Shown here: one piece after another, positions 1 through 8,168 of the stretch | Position numbering within the stretch: position 1 is the stretch's first letter | Layout: every line of letters begins with the position of its first letter | Assembly: GCF_000308455.1 (NCBI RefSeq) | Contig: NZ_BAFP01000274.1 | Location: 124,001-188,000 of the forward strand | DNA from: Nocardia abscessus NBRC 100374 | GTDB lineage: Bacteria; Actinomycetota; Actinomycetes; Mycobacteriales; Mycobacteriaceae | DNA: 64,000 nt | Direction: 5' to 3' | Notes under the pieces: model-generated | Seen by the model: the letters and a program-made list of their open reading frames with translations, nothing else | Databases searched by the model: none | What the model was told of the DNA's origin: nothing | Translations under genes and position numbers: made by a program

Positions 1-630
1 CCACCACAACACCAGGACCAGCGGAACGAACAACAGCAACCGCCAGTGGTGATCCGTGCCAGGCCGGGCGATGGCGATGACCACCGCCAGTCCGCACCAG
101 GCCAGGACGTCGTCCACCGCGGCGCAGGTCATGGCCGATTGGCCGAGCGGAGTGCCGAGCAGCTTGCGGTCGTGCAGGATCCGGGCCAGCACCGGGAACG
201 CGGTGACGGCCAGCGCGCAACCGATGAAGAGCGCGAAGGTCAGCCGGTTGTCACCGTCGTGCCGGGCCAGCGCCCAGAGCGCGACGACGGAACCGAGCGC
301 GAAGGGCGCGATGTAGGCCGACAGCGCGATCGCCGTGACCGACCGCTTGCGTCCGGCGATCGACCGCAGATCCATCTCGAGGCCCGCCGAGAACATGAAG
401 ATCATCACCCCGACATTCGCGAATGCCGTGAGGTACGACCGGATGTCGAGCGGGAAGACCGCCTCGGACAACTGCGCTCCGAGAATCGTCGGACCCGCGA
501 GTATGCCCGCCACGATCTCGCCGATCACGGCGGGCTGGCCGAGCCGCTCGGCCAGCCAGCCCAGCAGACGTGCCGCGCCCACGATCAAGACGAGGTCCAG
601 CAACAGAAAGATCATTTGATGGCTCGGCAT
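1..630 (-). CDS. Cation/proton antiporter, CPA2 family (3' end outside window)
   Basis: The frame is open from an ATG at 630 to the window edge, giving the first 210 residues. They are very hydrophobic and contain signatures of sodium(potassium)/proton exchangers of the CPA2 type: GEIVAGILAGPTILG near residues 36-50, ANVGVMIFMFSAGLEMDL near 70-87, and AVDDVLAW near 170, which carries the acidic residues of the ion-binding site in this family. About six to seven membrane segments are visible. Such proteins exchange protons for Na+ or K+ across the cytoplasmic membrane. The gene is divergent from the SDR at 942 and is probably unrelated to the isonitrile cluster. Ion specificity cannot be read from this part. 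Confidence 0.85.
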   Translation of the reverse strand, partial: MPSHQMIFLLLDLVLIVGAARLLGWLAERLGQPAVIGEIVAGILAGPTILGAQLSEAVFPLDIRSYLTAFANVGVMIFMFSAGLEMDLRSIAGRKRSVTAIALSAYIAPFALGSVVALWALARHDGDNRLTFALFIGCALAVTAFPVLARILHDRKLLGTPLGQSAMTCAAVDDVLAWCGLAVVIAIARPGTDHHWRLLLFVPLVLVLWW

Positions 631-941
631 CGCCTCGACTCCGTTCGACCTCGACGAATCGCGGGATCGGATTCGATGCTCGCACGGGGTATCTCCGTAG
701 CGAATCGACCGCGGTGCGGAACCCCCCGAAACTTGGACTGCCTGCACCGAGACGATAGCGCACCGGCCCGGTGGACGAGAGCGCAGAGTGATCCAGGCCA
801 CGTCCGTCGTGCCAGGGGTGCGGGCTGGCGCAAAGAGGTGCATCTCTGTCGCGAATCGGACTGGCTGGTCGCTCTTTTGGTTGTGAATACTTCGTTCTAT
901 GGCTTGTGCCGGTCGGAGGGCTCAGCCGAGGGGAGTCGACG
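631..941. other. Divergent intergenic region, no gene seen
   Basis: These 311 bases separate the antiporter (leftward) from the first gene of the isonitrile cluster (rightward). I see no credible coding frame. The last 80 bases are richer in A/T than the surroundings, as expected of a promoter region, but no convincing -35/-10 pair could be assigned. A G-rich ribosome binding site (GAGGGGAG, 928-935) lies just before the TTG at 942. Confidence 0.5.
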
Positions 942-1757
942 TTGTTCGAAGGTAAGACGGTACTCGTAACCGGTGCGGCAACCATCATCGGAGCTGAAGT
1001 CGCTGGTGTCTTCGCTGAATATTCCGCGAATGTCGTACTGGGTGACATAGATACGGACGGGGGGAAGGGGGCGGCCGCCGCGATCGGCGACCGAGCCGTC
1101 TTCGTGCCCCTCGATGTGCGCAGCGACGCGTCGATCAGGTCGTTCGTCGCCGCCGCGGTCGAGCGGTACGGACGAATCGATGTTCTGGTCAACATCGCCT
1201 GCGTCTACGGCGACGACGGGCCCGGCGGGGATGCGCGGGCACAGTGGCTCGACGTGCTGAACACCAATGTGGTCGGCGCGGCGATGTTGTGCGAGCAGGC
1301 GCGCAGCCAGCTACGGGACACGGCGGGTTCCATCGTCAATTTCGCGTCTCCCAGCGGACGCATCGCTCAGGCGGGGCGGATTCGATACCCGGTCAGCAAG
1401 GCGGGGATGCTGCAGCTGACCCGCAGTCTCGCGCTGGAGTACGCCGGCGACGGGATCCGGGTGAACAGTGTCTCGCCGGGCTGGACCTGGTCCCGCGTGA
1501 TGGACGAGGTCACCGAAGGAGACCGGGCCCGCACCGATGCGGTGGCCTCGCGGTTCCACATGCTGGGCAGGGCGGCCGACGCCCGCGAGATCGGCGAGGT
1601 GGTCGCCTTTCTCACCTCGTCCAAGGCGAGCTTCGTGACCGGCGCCGAGTGGACGGTGGACGGCGGTTACTCGGCTCTCGGACCCGAGCAGACCACATCG
1701 GCGATCGAGCTGCTCATGCGAGAGCGCCCGGAATCGCACGCAACTTCTCTGGCTTAG
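942..1757 (+). CDS. Short-chain dehydrogenase/reductase (SDR), first gene of isonitrile cluster
   Basis: A 271-residue classical-size SDR, expected to catalyse NAD(P)-dependent oxidation or reduction of a hydroxyl/carbonyl group. The catalytic Y149-x3-K153 pair is in RYPVSKAG, a serine lies in NFASPSG, and the C-terminal segment ends in the usual VDGGYS. Two motifs are altered: the nucleotide-binding TGxxxGxG reads TGAATIIGAE, and the usual NNAG reads NIAC. The TTG start at 942 is chosen because GAGGGGAG sits 6 bases before it and homology begins there (LFEGKTVLVTG); a GTG at 906 would add 12 residues without a site. The ACAD-like gene follows after 11 bases, so the two are probably co-transcribed. 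The substrate is unknown. Confidence 0.8.
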   Translation: MFEGKTVLVTGAATIIGAEVAGVFAEYSANVVLGDIDTDGGKGAAAAIGDRAVFVPLDVRSDASIRSFVAAAVERYGRIDVLVNIACVYGDDGPGGDARAQWLDVLNTNVVGAAMLCEQARSQLRDTAGSIVNFASPSGRIAQAGRIRYPVSKAGMLQLTRSLALEYAGDGIRVNSVSPGWTWSRVMDEVTEGDRARTDAVASRFHMLGRAADAREIGEVVAFLTSSKASFVTGAEWTVDGGYSALGPEQTTSAIELLMRERPESHATSLA

Positions 1758-1768
1758 GAATTGGGAAA

Positions 1769-2947
1769 ATGACTGCAGCAACAATTTCGGCGACCTCCTT
1801 GCTGACGGCGGTCCGGTCGCTGGCCCCCGATTTGGCCGCGCGTCGCAGTGAGATCGATGCCGAGCGCCGGCTCCCGGTGGACATCGTCGAGCGGCTTCGC
1901 GAAATCGGTGTCTACCGTATGTGTTTCAGCGCTGAGATCGGCGGCCCCGGCTTGACCTCGCTCGAGCAACTGGAAATCGTCGAGGCGCTGTCCTACGGCG
2001 ACACCGCGACCGGCTGGTGTGCCATGATCGGCGCCGCCACCGGCATCTATGCCGGCTATCTCGACGAACAGGCCATCGCGGAGCTGATGCCGACGCAGGA
2101 CCTGATCACCGCGGGACTGATCTTCCCGGCCGCCCGCGCCGAGCGGGTCATCGATGGTTACCGGCTGACGGGACGATGGAAGTTCGGAAGCGCGATCACG
2201 CACGCGGACCTGGTCATCGGTGGCGCGTTCGTGACATCGGAGGGCAAGGTGGAGCAGACCCCGGACGGTAAGCCGGTCGTTCGGCTGTTCTACATGCGCC
2301 GCGATCAGGTCGCGGTGTTCGACACCTGGGACACCACGGGCCTGCGCGGCAGCGGAAGCAATGACTACGCCGTCGAGGACCTGTTCGTCCCCGAGCGCCA
2401 TTCCTTCGCGTTCGGGGAACCGAAGAGCTGCAGCGGGAAACTGGCCGAGCCGGAGGCACTGGCCCGGATCATGCCGGGAGTGCCGCTGGGGACGGCCCGT
2501 GCGGCGTTGGACTACGTGCGCGATGTCGCGGACGGAAAAGTAGTGGCCGCGACGGGGCAGAAGTGGGCGGACAACTACCGCGCCCAATATCTGCTCGGTG
2601 AGTGCGAGATGGAGTACATCGTCGCGCGCGGCGCTGTCGTCAACACCATCGCGGAGCTGTGGAACGCGTTGGACGGCAACCGTTTCGTGGACCTGCCCAC
2701 GGATCTGCGGATCGCGACCGCGCTGGCCAGGACCAATGCCTTCCGCGCCGCGCAACGAATCCTCTCTCGCCTGTGCGAGCTGGTGGGCACCGAGTCGATC
2801 TACCGGCCGAATCCGCTCGATATCTGGCTGCGCGATACGAACACGATGGTCCGGCACATCATCGCGCACGACCAGGTGATCCAGTCGACCGGCGCCTTCG
2901 TGCTCGGCGGCAGACCGGAGTTCCCGTTCATCGTAGGGTTGGGCTGA
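1769..2947 (+). CDS. Acyl-CoA-dehydrogenase-fold flavin monooxygenase/dehydrogenase
   Basis: A 392-residue protein with the three-domain acyl-CoA dehydrogenase fold: an N-terminal helical domain, a middle beta domain (GYRLTGRWKFGSAITHAD near 127-144) and a C-terminal helical domain. Its layout resembles group D flavin-dependent monooxygenases (HpaB/DszC/pigment-type hydroxylases), which need FMNH2 or FADH2 from a separate reductase, more than beta-oxidation enzymes. PvcC of the pyoverdine-chromophore/paerucumarin locus is HpaB-like, so an N- or C-hydroxylation role on an isonitrile precursor is a reasonable inference. No flavin reductase is adjacent; the nearest in the window is at 51919. It starts 11 bases after the SDR and ends 3-6 bases before the acyltransferase. 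Confidence 0.75.
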   Translation: MTAATISATSLLTAVRSLAPDLAARRSEIDAERRLPVDIVERLREIGVYRMCFSAEIGGPGLTSLEQLEIVEALSYGDTATGWCAMIGAATGIYAGYLDEQAIAELMPTQDLITAGLIFPAARAERVIDGYRLTGRWKFGSAITHADLVIGGAFVTSEGKVEQTPDGKPVVRLFYMRRDQVAVFDTWDTTGLRGSGSNDYAVEDLFVPERHSFAFGEPKSCSGKLAEPEALARIMPGVPLGTARAALDYVRDVADGKVVAATGQKWADNYRAQYLLGECEMEYIVARGAVVNTIAELWNALDGNRFVDLPTDLRIATALARTNAFRAAQRILSRLCELVGTESIYRPNPLDIWLRDTNTMVRHIIAHDQVIQSTGAFVLGGRPEFPFIVGLG

Positions 2948-2953
2948 TCGGTG

Positions 2954-4099
2954 ATGGAAGTCGACAATCGCAAACGGCTGCCGTCCTTGACCGGACTGCG
3001 GTTCTTCGCGGCGTTCTCGGTATTCATCTTCCATGTGATGCTGCCGAACTCACCGATACCGCCCTACAAGCCGGTCAACCTGTTCTCCGATCCGGATATC
3101 GCGTACAACGCGGCGGTGGTGGTCGGGAAAGCCGGGTTCCTTGGGGTGTCGTTCTTCTTCATCTTGAGCGGCTTCGTGCTGACCTGGTCGTGGAAGCCGG
3201 GATCGAGCAAACTGCAGTTCATCCGGCGACGTATGGTCAAGATATTCCCCAACCACCTGACGCTATGGGTAGCGTCGATGGTGCTCTTCGCAGCGGCGAT
3301 CACGTCGTGGAAGGCATGGCTGCCCAATATCTTCTTGATCCATGCCTGGTTCCCGCAGAACTATATCAACGCGGGGGTCAATACGCCGTCGTGGACATTG
3401 TCCTGTGAGCTCCTGTTCTATGTTCTGTTCCCCTTCCTGATACCGGCGGTGCTGCGCATCGACGTGAAATATCTGTGGTACGGCGCCGCGGCCATGGTGG
3501 CCGGCATGTGCCTGATCGTCCTGCTGACGGTATTCGTCGTGCCGAGCTCCGAGAAATCGGAACTCACGCCCATACCCGTGCTGCAATTGTGGTTCGGATA
3601 TCTATTCCCGCCGTCGCGTCTGTTCGAATTCTTTCTCGGCGTGTTCGTGGCGCGCATCGTGATGGAAGGGCGATGGATACGGATCCCCCTCTGGGCAGCG
3701 GTGGGCGGGGTCGGCGTGGGATATCTGGTGGCCATGTACACGCCGTTCTACATCGGCTTCGTGCTGGCGACGGCCGTTCCGCTCGCGTTGCTGATCGGCT
3801 CGGCGGCGAAGTCCGACCTGGACGGGAGCTCCAGGTTCCTGTCCAGCCGGCTCGCCGTCTGGCTAGGCGAGATCTCGTTCGCCTTCTACATCTGTCAAGG
3901 CGTGACGGTGTTCTACGTCCGTCGCGCGATGGGGGCCGCCACGTTCAGCGCGCCGGTCGCGGTGCTGCTGATCGTGCTCCTGTTCTGTCTCAATATCTTC
4001 GCCGCATGGTTGTTGTTCACCTTCGTGGAATCTCCCGCGATGCGCCGTTTCGCTCGGCCGAAACGACGACCGGTTGTCGTGGAACAGGTGGTGAATTAG
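2954..4099 (+). CDS. Acyltransferase 3 family membrane protein
   Basis: A 381-residue integral membrane protein of the acyltransferase-3 (OafA/NodX-like) family. The N-terminal signature LTGLRFFAAFSVFIFH carries the conserved R and H, and about ten hydrophobic segments follow, including SFFFILSGFVLTWSW and WTLSCELLFYVLFPF. These proteins move acyl groups (often acetyl) from the cytoplasm onto hydroxyls of glycans, lipids or secondary metabolites. Here it probably O-acylates the cluster product or protects it during export. Translation may begin at ATG 2954 or at the preceding GTG 2951. It is the last gene before a hairpin at 4138-4170, so it probably ends the first transcription unit. Confidence 0.8.
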   Translation: MEVDNRKRLPSLTGLRFFAAFSVFIFHVMLPNSPIPPYKPVNLFSDPDIAYNAAVVVGKAGFLGVSFFFILSGFVLTWSWKPGSSKLQFIRRRMVKIFPNHLTLWVASMVLFAAAITSWKAWLPNIFLIHAWFPQNYINAGVNTPSWTLSCELLFYVLFPFLIPAVLRIDVKYLWYGAAAMVAGMCLIVLLTVFVVPSSEKSELTPIPVLQLWFGYLFPPSRLFEFFLGVFVARIVMEGRWIRIPLWAAVGGVGVGYLVAMYTPFYIGFVLATAVPLALLIGSAAKSDLDGSSRFLSSRLAVWLGEISFAFYICQGVTVFYVRRAMGAATFSAPVAVLLIVLLFCLNIFAAWLLFTFVESPAMRRFARPKRRPVVVEQVVN

Positions 4100-4137
4100 C
4101 CGGTCCGGGCGACGCTCGACAACAACTCGATACTTGT

Positions 4138-4170
4138 TCGGAGGCTCGTGGCGTTGCCATGGGCCTCCGA
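4138..4170 (+). terminator. Intrinsic terminator-like hairpin
   Basis: Arms TCGGAGGC and GCCTCCGA pair perfectly over 8 bp. A nested TGGC/GCCA stem lies inside, and a T-rich run (4171 onward) follows on the + strand. It lies 38 bases after the acyltransferase stop codon and fits a rho-independent terminator for the 942-4099 unit. Confidence 0.6.
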
Positions 4171-4488
4171 ATCTATTTCGTGTTTCGGTCGTGAGTCTAT
4201 TTGGTTGCCTCCCTGTCTCGGCGGCGGTATCCTGGAAGAGTTCTAACCACGGAACCGGTTATAGACGTGGGGGGTGTTCGATCAATGAACTGCGTGACTC
4301 GGATTTGGCTCTGAGCATCGGGGCTCGCCGATCCTGGGTTTCCGCTGGAATCCGGTTCCTACTTTCGTTCTTACTCTGACGTTTCTGATCGCAGCAGCTC
4401 ACCGACGGCTCGATCCGCGTTCATAGCGGAATTTCGCCGTGCGGTCCGCTTGTGTGCGCTCGTTTTGTCGGGTGTCAGGAAGGTAGTA
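4171..4488. promoter_or_regulatory. Low-GC leader region upstream of pvcA
   Basis: This gene-free stretch has clearly lower GC than its surroundings. It contains an interrupted inverted repeat, TAACC ... GGTTA (about 4224-4241), overlapped by CCACG ... CGTGG. Both could bind a cluster regulator such as the AraC-type product of 8169. It most likely holds the promoter and operator of the pvcA-pvcB-halogenase-regulator unit. No definite -35/-10 pair could be assigned. Confidence 0.4.
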
Positions 4489-5523
4489 ATGAGTACGACT
4501 GTCGACAATGGGTCCGAGCGCGTCAGCGAACTCGGGCGCCGAGACGCCCACGCCGGACCCGACCATGACGTCGGGTCGGTCGCCACCCGAATACTCGGTA
4601 TGGTCTTCGCGCGCAGGCGAAGTGCCGAGCCGGGGGCGGTGTGCGACCTCGCCCCCTGTGCGGAGTGCTTCGCACCGCACCTGACCAAGGTGATCCGCTA
4701 CATCCAGCTCGGATTGCCGGTCCACTTCATCATCCCCGCCTTTCCGGCGAAGTCGCGGAACCGCCGCAAGACGCTGGGCCATCTGCCCGACATGGCGGAG
4801 GTCCTGGCAATCGAGTCCCTGCAAGGTTTCTGCGACCAGATCTCGGCCGTGTACCGGCCGGGCGCCATCGTGACCATCTGTTCCGACGGCCATGTGTTCA
4901 GTGACACGCTGGGAATTCCGGACATACACGTCGACCACTACGGCGACGAGCTCCGTCGCGTGATCCGCTCGACCGGAGGCGGTTCCATCGGCCTCTACGG
5001 ATTGCGTGACGCCATGCCGGAAATGGGTTGGGACGAACGCAGGCAGCGCCTGCTGAAGGAATTCTCCGACGGGATCGACGTGCTGCGCGAGGCGGTCCGG
5101 ACCGAGCCCGCCGCCCGGCGGATGTTCAACGGAATCCATCGCTTCATGGTCGAGGACAACGCGGTGCTGATGCCCGAGCTGTCCGCCACGCAGCGGCGGA
5201 ACCGGTCGAAGGAGACGGCGTACGAAGTGGTACAGCGCAGTCAGGCGTGGAGCCGGCTGATGGGGGAGACCTTCCCCGAAGCGGTGCGGCTGTCGATCCA
5301 TCCGCAGGCGAATCACTCCGAGAAGATCGGATTTCACCTCCTGCGCACGCAGGACAGCTGGCTGACCCCGTGGCACGGCGTGGTGCTCGACGACGGAACG
5401 AACTACACGCTGGTCAAGCGGATGCAGGCCGAGGAACTGGGTGCTCGCCTGGTCTGGCGCAACAGCCGTCCCAGTCATTTCGTCCTCGGTGCGGCGCCGG
5501 AGACCGAATCACAGCGAGCGTAA
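4489..5523 (+). CDS. pvcA: Isonitrile (isocyanide) synthase, PvcA/IsnA/DIT1 family
   Basis: A 344-residue member of the DIT1/PvcA family. These cytoplasmic enzymes turn the amino group of L-tyrosine or L-tryptophan into an isonitrile using ribulose-5-phosphate as one-carbon donor. The family core is clear: PVHFIIPAFPAKSRNRRKT (about 76-94) with GHLPDMAE just after, a central CSDGHVFSD block (about 133-141), and SIHPQANHSEKIGFHLL (about 266-282). ATG 4489 is preceded by AGGAAGG with 5-base spacing. The oxygenase gene follows after 8 bases, reproducing the pvcA-pvcB or isnA-isnB pair of known isonitrile pathways. The first 45 residues are not part of the core and look disordered. The choice of tyrosine or tryptophan cannot be read from sequence alone. 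This call defines the cluster. Confidence 0.93.
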   Translation: MSTTVDNGSERVSELGRRDAHAGPDHDVGSVATRILGMVFARRRSAEPGAVCDLAPCAECFAPHLTKVIRYIQLGLPVHFIIPAFPAKSRNRRKTLGHLPDMAEVLAIESLQGFCDQISAVYRPGAIVTICSDGHVFSDTLGIPDIHVDHYGDELRRVIRSTGGGSIGLYGLRDAMPEMGWDERRQRLLKEFSDGIDVLREAVRTEPAARRMFNGIHRFMVEDNAVLMPELSATQRRNRSKETAYEVVQRSQAWSRLMGETFPEAVRLSIHPQANHSEKIGFHLLRTQDSWLTPWHGVVLDDGTNYTLVKRMQAEELGARLVWRNSRPSHFVLGAAPETESQRA

Positions 5524-5531
5524 GGAAGCTC

Positions 5532-6335
5532 ATGACCAGAAGTTTGAACGAAGCACTGCTGGAGGGAGAGCGGCTGCGCCCGTTCGGCCGCCAGGTGACG
5601 TCCCCGGCGCAGGGACAGACGCTCGCGGACGTGCCGATCGAAGAACTGCTCGCACTCGCGCTCGGCGCGAAAGTGGTCGTACTCCGCGAATTCGGCCTGC
5701 TCGGCAAGGCGGAACTGGAGAACTACTGTCGCGCCGCGGGAGAGATCCTGCAGTGGAACTTCGGCTCGATTCTCGATCTGGTGGTGCGGGACACGCCCGA
5801 GAACTACTTGTTCGACCGAGGCGATGTCCCATTCCACTGGGACGGCGCGTTCGCCGAGCAGGTGCCGCGATTCTTCCTCTTCCAATGTGTGCAAGGGGAG
5901 GGCGCCGGTGGCGAGACCGTGTTCTGTGACAGCGTCCAGGTCTATCGGGAAGCGCCCGAAGACCTGAAAGAGCTGTGGGCCCGCGCCACCATCACGTACC
6001 GGACGGACAAGCTCGCGCATTATGGCGGCCTCGCCGAATGGCCGTTGCTCGGTACCCATCCGGCCACCGGCGAGACGACGATCAGATACGCCGAGCCGTT
6101 GGACCCCGCGCGATACGCCAATCCGCTGTTCTTGACCGTCGACGGCATTTCGGCCGAGGACGGCGTGCGCGTCATGGAGGACTTGCGTGAGCGGCTGCAC
6201 GACGCGCGCTACTGCTACGCCCACGAATGGCAGACCGGCGACATCGTCGTGGCCGAGAACCACGCGCTGCTGCACGGCAGAAATGCGTTCACCGGGTCGG
6301 TATCCCGGCATCTGCAGCGCATCCAGATCATCTGA
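5532..6335 (+). CDS. pvcB: Fe(II)/2-oxoglutarate-dependent oxygenase, PvcB/IsnB type (TauD family)
   Basis: A 267-residue TauD/TfdA-fold dioxygenase. The metal triad is visible as H102-x-D104 in PFHWDGAF and a distal H248 in ALLHGRNAF; R263 near the C-terminus fits the 2-oxoglutarate carboxylate anchor. In characterised pathways the partner of PvcA acts on the isonitrile amino acid, giving decarboxylation to a vinyl isonitrile (IsnB-like) or desaturation (PvcB of Pseudomonas). Which outcome applies here is open. The ribosome binding site AAGGAAG (5522-5528) overlaps the pvcA stop codon, so the two genes are translationally linked. The halogenase-like gene follows after 27 bases. Confidence 0.9.
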   Translation: MTRSLNEALLEGERLRPFGRQVTSPAQGQTLADVPIEELLALALGAKVVVLREFGLLGKAELENYCRAAGEILQWNFGSILDLVVRDTPENYLFDRGDVPFHWDGAFAEQVPRFFLFQCVQGEGAGGETVFCDSVQVYREAPEDLKELWARATITYRTDKLAHYGGLAEWPLLGTHPATGETTIRYAEPLDPARYANPLFLTVDGISAEDGVRVMEDLRERLHDARYCYAHEWQTGDIVVAENHALLHGRNAFTGSVSRHLQRIQII

Positions 6336-6362
6336 GCTATCGGCCATTAGAGAGGACTATCA

Positions 6363-8159
6363 ATGGCTACATCGAACTCACGACCAGCGAGCGAGTACGA
6401 CGTCGTGATCATGGGCGGTGGTCCCGCAGGGTCCACCCTCGCCGCCATACTCTGCCGCGAGACCGATCTGCGGGTGGCGGTCTTCGACCGCGAGGTGTTC
6501 CCGCGCGAACACATCGGCGAATCCGGAGCGCACCCATTGGTGCCGGTTCTGCAAGCCAGTGGCGCTCTGGAAAAGGTGCTCGCGAGCGAGTGCTGGATCC
6601 AGAAGTTCGGCGGAATCTATCAGTGGGACACGGATCGGCCGTTCGTGGGCTTCTTCGAGCACTCGGACTACCTGATCGACGGCGTGTACCGCTGGTCGGT
6701 GCACGTGAATCGCGCCGAATTCGACACCGTATTGCTGGACCACGCCGAAGCCTCTGGCGCACACGTCTTCCAAGGTGTTCGGATCGTACGGTTCCTTCCC
6801 GGCGAATCGGACGCCACGATCGTGCTGGAAGACGGAACCGAGATCAGGGCAGGCTATTTCGTCGACGCGTCCGGCCGGGCGAATCAGGTCGCGGCCCGTG
6901 GTTCACAGCGGGACAAGCAATGGCTGTCGGACTACCGCAATGTGGCCGTCTGGTCGCACTACCGCAACTGCGTGCCAGCGCAGCGGGCGGACGGTGACTG
7001 GAACGTCTTTCGCGCCGACGACCTGTCGCCGATCTACGCGGTGGCCTTCGAACACGGCTGGGTGTGGTACATCCCGACGCCTCGCCTGGTCGACGGCGTC
7101 CGGGAGAACGTGTGGTCGATCGGCATCGTGACCAACCCGGAGTCGATCGCCCGGGTGGATCTGCGTGATCCGGACATCTTCCTGAAGACGATCAAATCGA
7201 TTCCGGTGCTGCGGGATCTGGTCGCGGATGCCGAGCCGGTTCGTGCCGAGATGCTGACGGCCACCAACTACTCCCGCGTCAGCGAGTGTTTCGGTTCGTA
7301 CTCGGATCGCTGGATGGCGGTCGGGGACGCGTCCTACTTCGTGGATCCGCTGTTCTCCTCGGGGATGTCGTTCGCCGTCACGCAAGCCTGGGCGGCCGCG
7401 CTGGTCCTTCGGAAGACCTTCGACCAGGAGCTGGACGAGCAGTCCAAGGAGGACCTCTGGCGTGATTACGACGTCGAGTGGCGCGGCATGGCGGAGACGT
7501 GGGCCCTCAGTATCGACCAGTGGTACCACGAGATCTCGCGTTCGCATCCCGAGAGCCCGTACTGGAGCGCCCAGGGCCGGCGAGTCGGGGTCGACAACGC
7601 CACCGAGGGGACGTTCCAGGCGCTGTTGAACACCGCGCTGGTGCCCGACCTGCTGAACATCATGACGAAGGGGACTCGCGATCCGCGTGACCTCGCCACC
7701 GAAGGGCCCTACCTCCGAGCCTTCACCGCGGCCGACGCGGTGGACTTGGGACCGGGCGACATGGTGGCGCTGTCTCCTGACGCACGGATTCGCGCGGGTC
7801 TGGCAGCGGACATCCCGGGCTTCAAAGGCATGTCGCCGCCGTTCGAGATTCCGCAGGCAGCACGCGAAGGGCTGGCCATGTACTGGCGAGATCCCATCGC
7901 CAACAGTTACGCCGCGCCGTCGCCGCTCGCCGATCCGGTGCCCTGCCACCGGATCTACTCCGCGGCCGACCCGGGCATCGAGGTGCGGTGCCTGGAGCGG
8001 GACGGGGGCGAAGAACTGTGGGAAACGCTGAACCGCGGTGCCGCGCGCTGGTCGGAGCTGGCGCCACAGCTGTCGGTGTTGCAGGGACGGGCCTTGAAGC
8101 GCTTGATTCGCGCCGGGTTGGTGGTCGTCGGGCCGGAAGCGGATCAGCAGGTCGACTAG
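6363..8159 (+). CDS. FAD-dependent halogenase-like oxidoreductase
   Basis: A 598-residue flavoprotein. The N-terminal dinucleotide motif is IMGGGPAGSTLA. The segment W233-V-W-Y-I-P238 matches the WxWxIP signature of flavin-dependent halogenases, and VGDASYFVDPLFSSGM (about 320-335) matches the second FAD-contact motif. HIGESGAHPLVPVL (about 55-68) corresponds to the GES segment of PltA/CmlS-type enzymes. About 200 extra C-terminal residues resemble the helical/winged domain of CmlS-like halogenases in size. Enzymes of this group use FADH2, O2 and halide to chlorinate aromatic or carrier-bound substrates. WxWxIP does not prove halogenation, since some family members only hydroxylate or dehydrogenate. 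No flavin reductase is adjacent. ATG 6363 has GAGAGGA upstream. Confidence 0.75.
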   Translation: MATSNSRPASEYDVVIMGGGPAGSTLAAILCRETDLRVAVFDREVFPREHIGESGAHPLVPVLQASGALEKVLASECWIQKFGGIYQWDTDRPFVGFFEHSDYLIDGVYRWSVHVNRAEFDTVLLDHAEASGAHVFQGVRIVRFLPGESDATIVLEDGTEIRAGYFVDASGRANQVAARGSQRDKQWLSDYRNVAVWSHYRNCVPAQRADGDWNVFRADDLSPIYAVAFEHGWVWYIPTPRLVDGVRENVWSIGIVTNPESIARVDLRDPDIFLKTIKSIPVLRDLVADAEPVRAEMLTATNYSRVSECFGSYSDRWMAVGDASYFVDPLFSSGMSFAVTQAWAAALVLRKTFDQELDEQSKEDLWRDYDVEWRGMAETWALSIDQWYHEISRSHPESPYWSAQGRRVGVDNATEGTFQALLNTALVPDLLNIMTKGTRDPRDLATEGPYLRAFTAADAVDLGPGDMVALSPDARIRAGLAADIPGFKGMSPPFEIPQAAREGLAMYWRDPIANSYAAPSPLADPVPCHRIYSAADPGIEVRCLERDGGEELWETLNRGAARWSELAPQLSVLQGRALKRLIRAGLVVVGPEADQQVD

Positions 8160-8168
8160 GTCGGCGAC

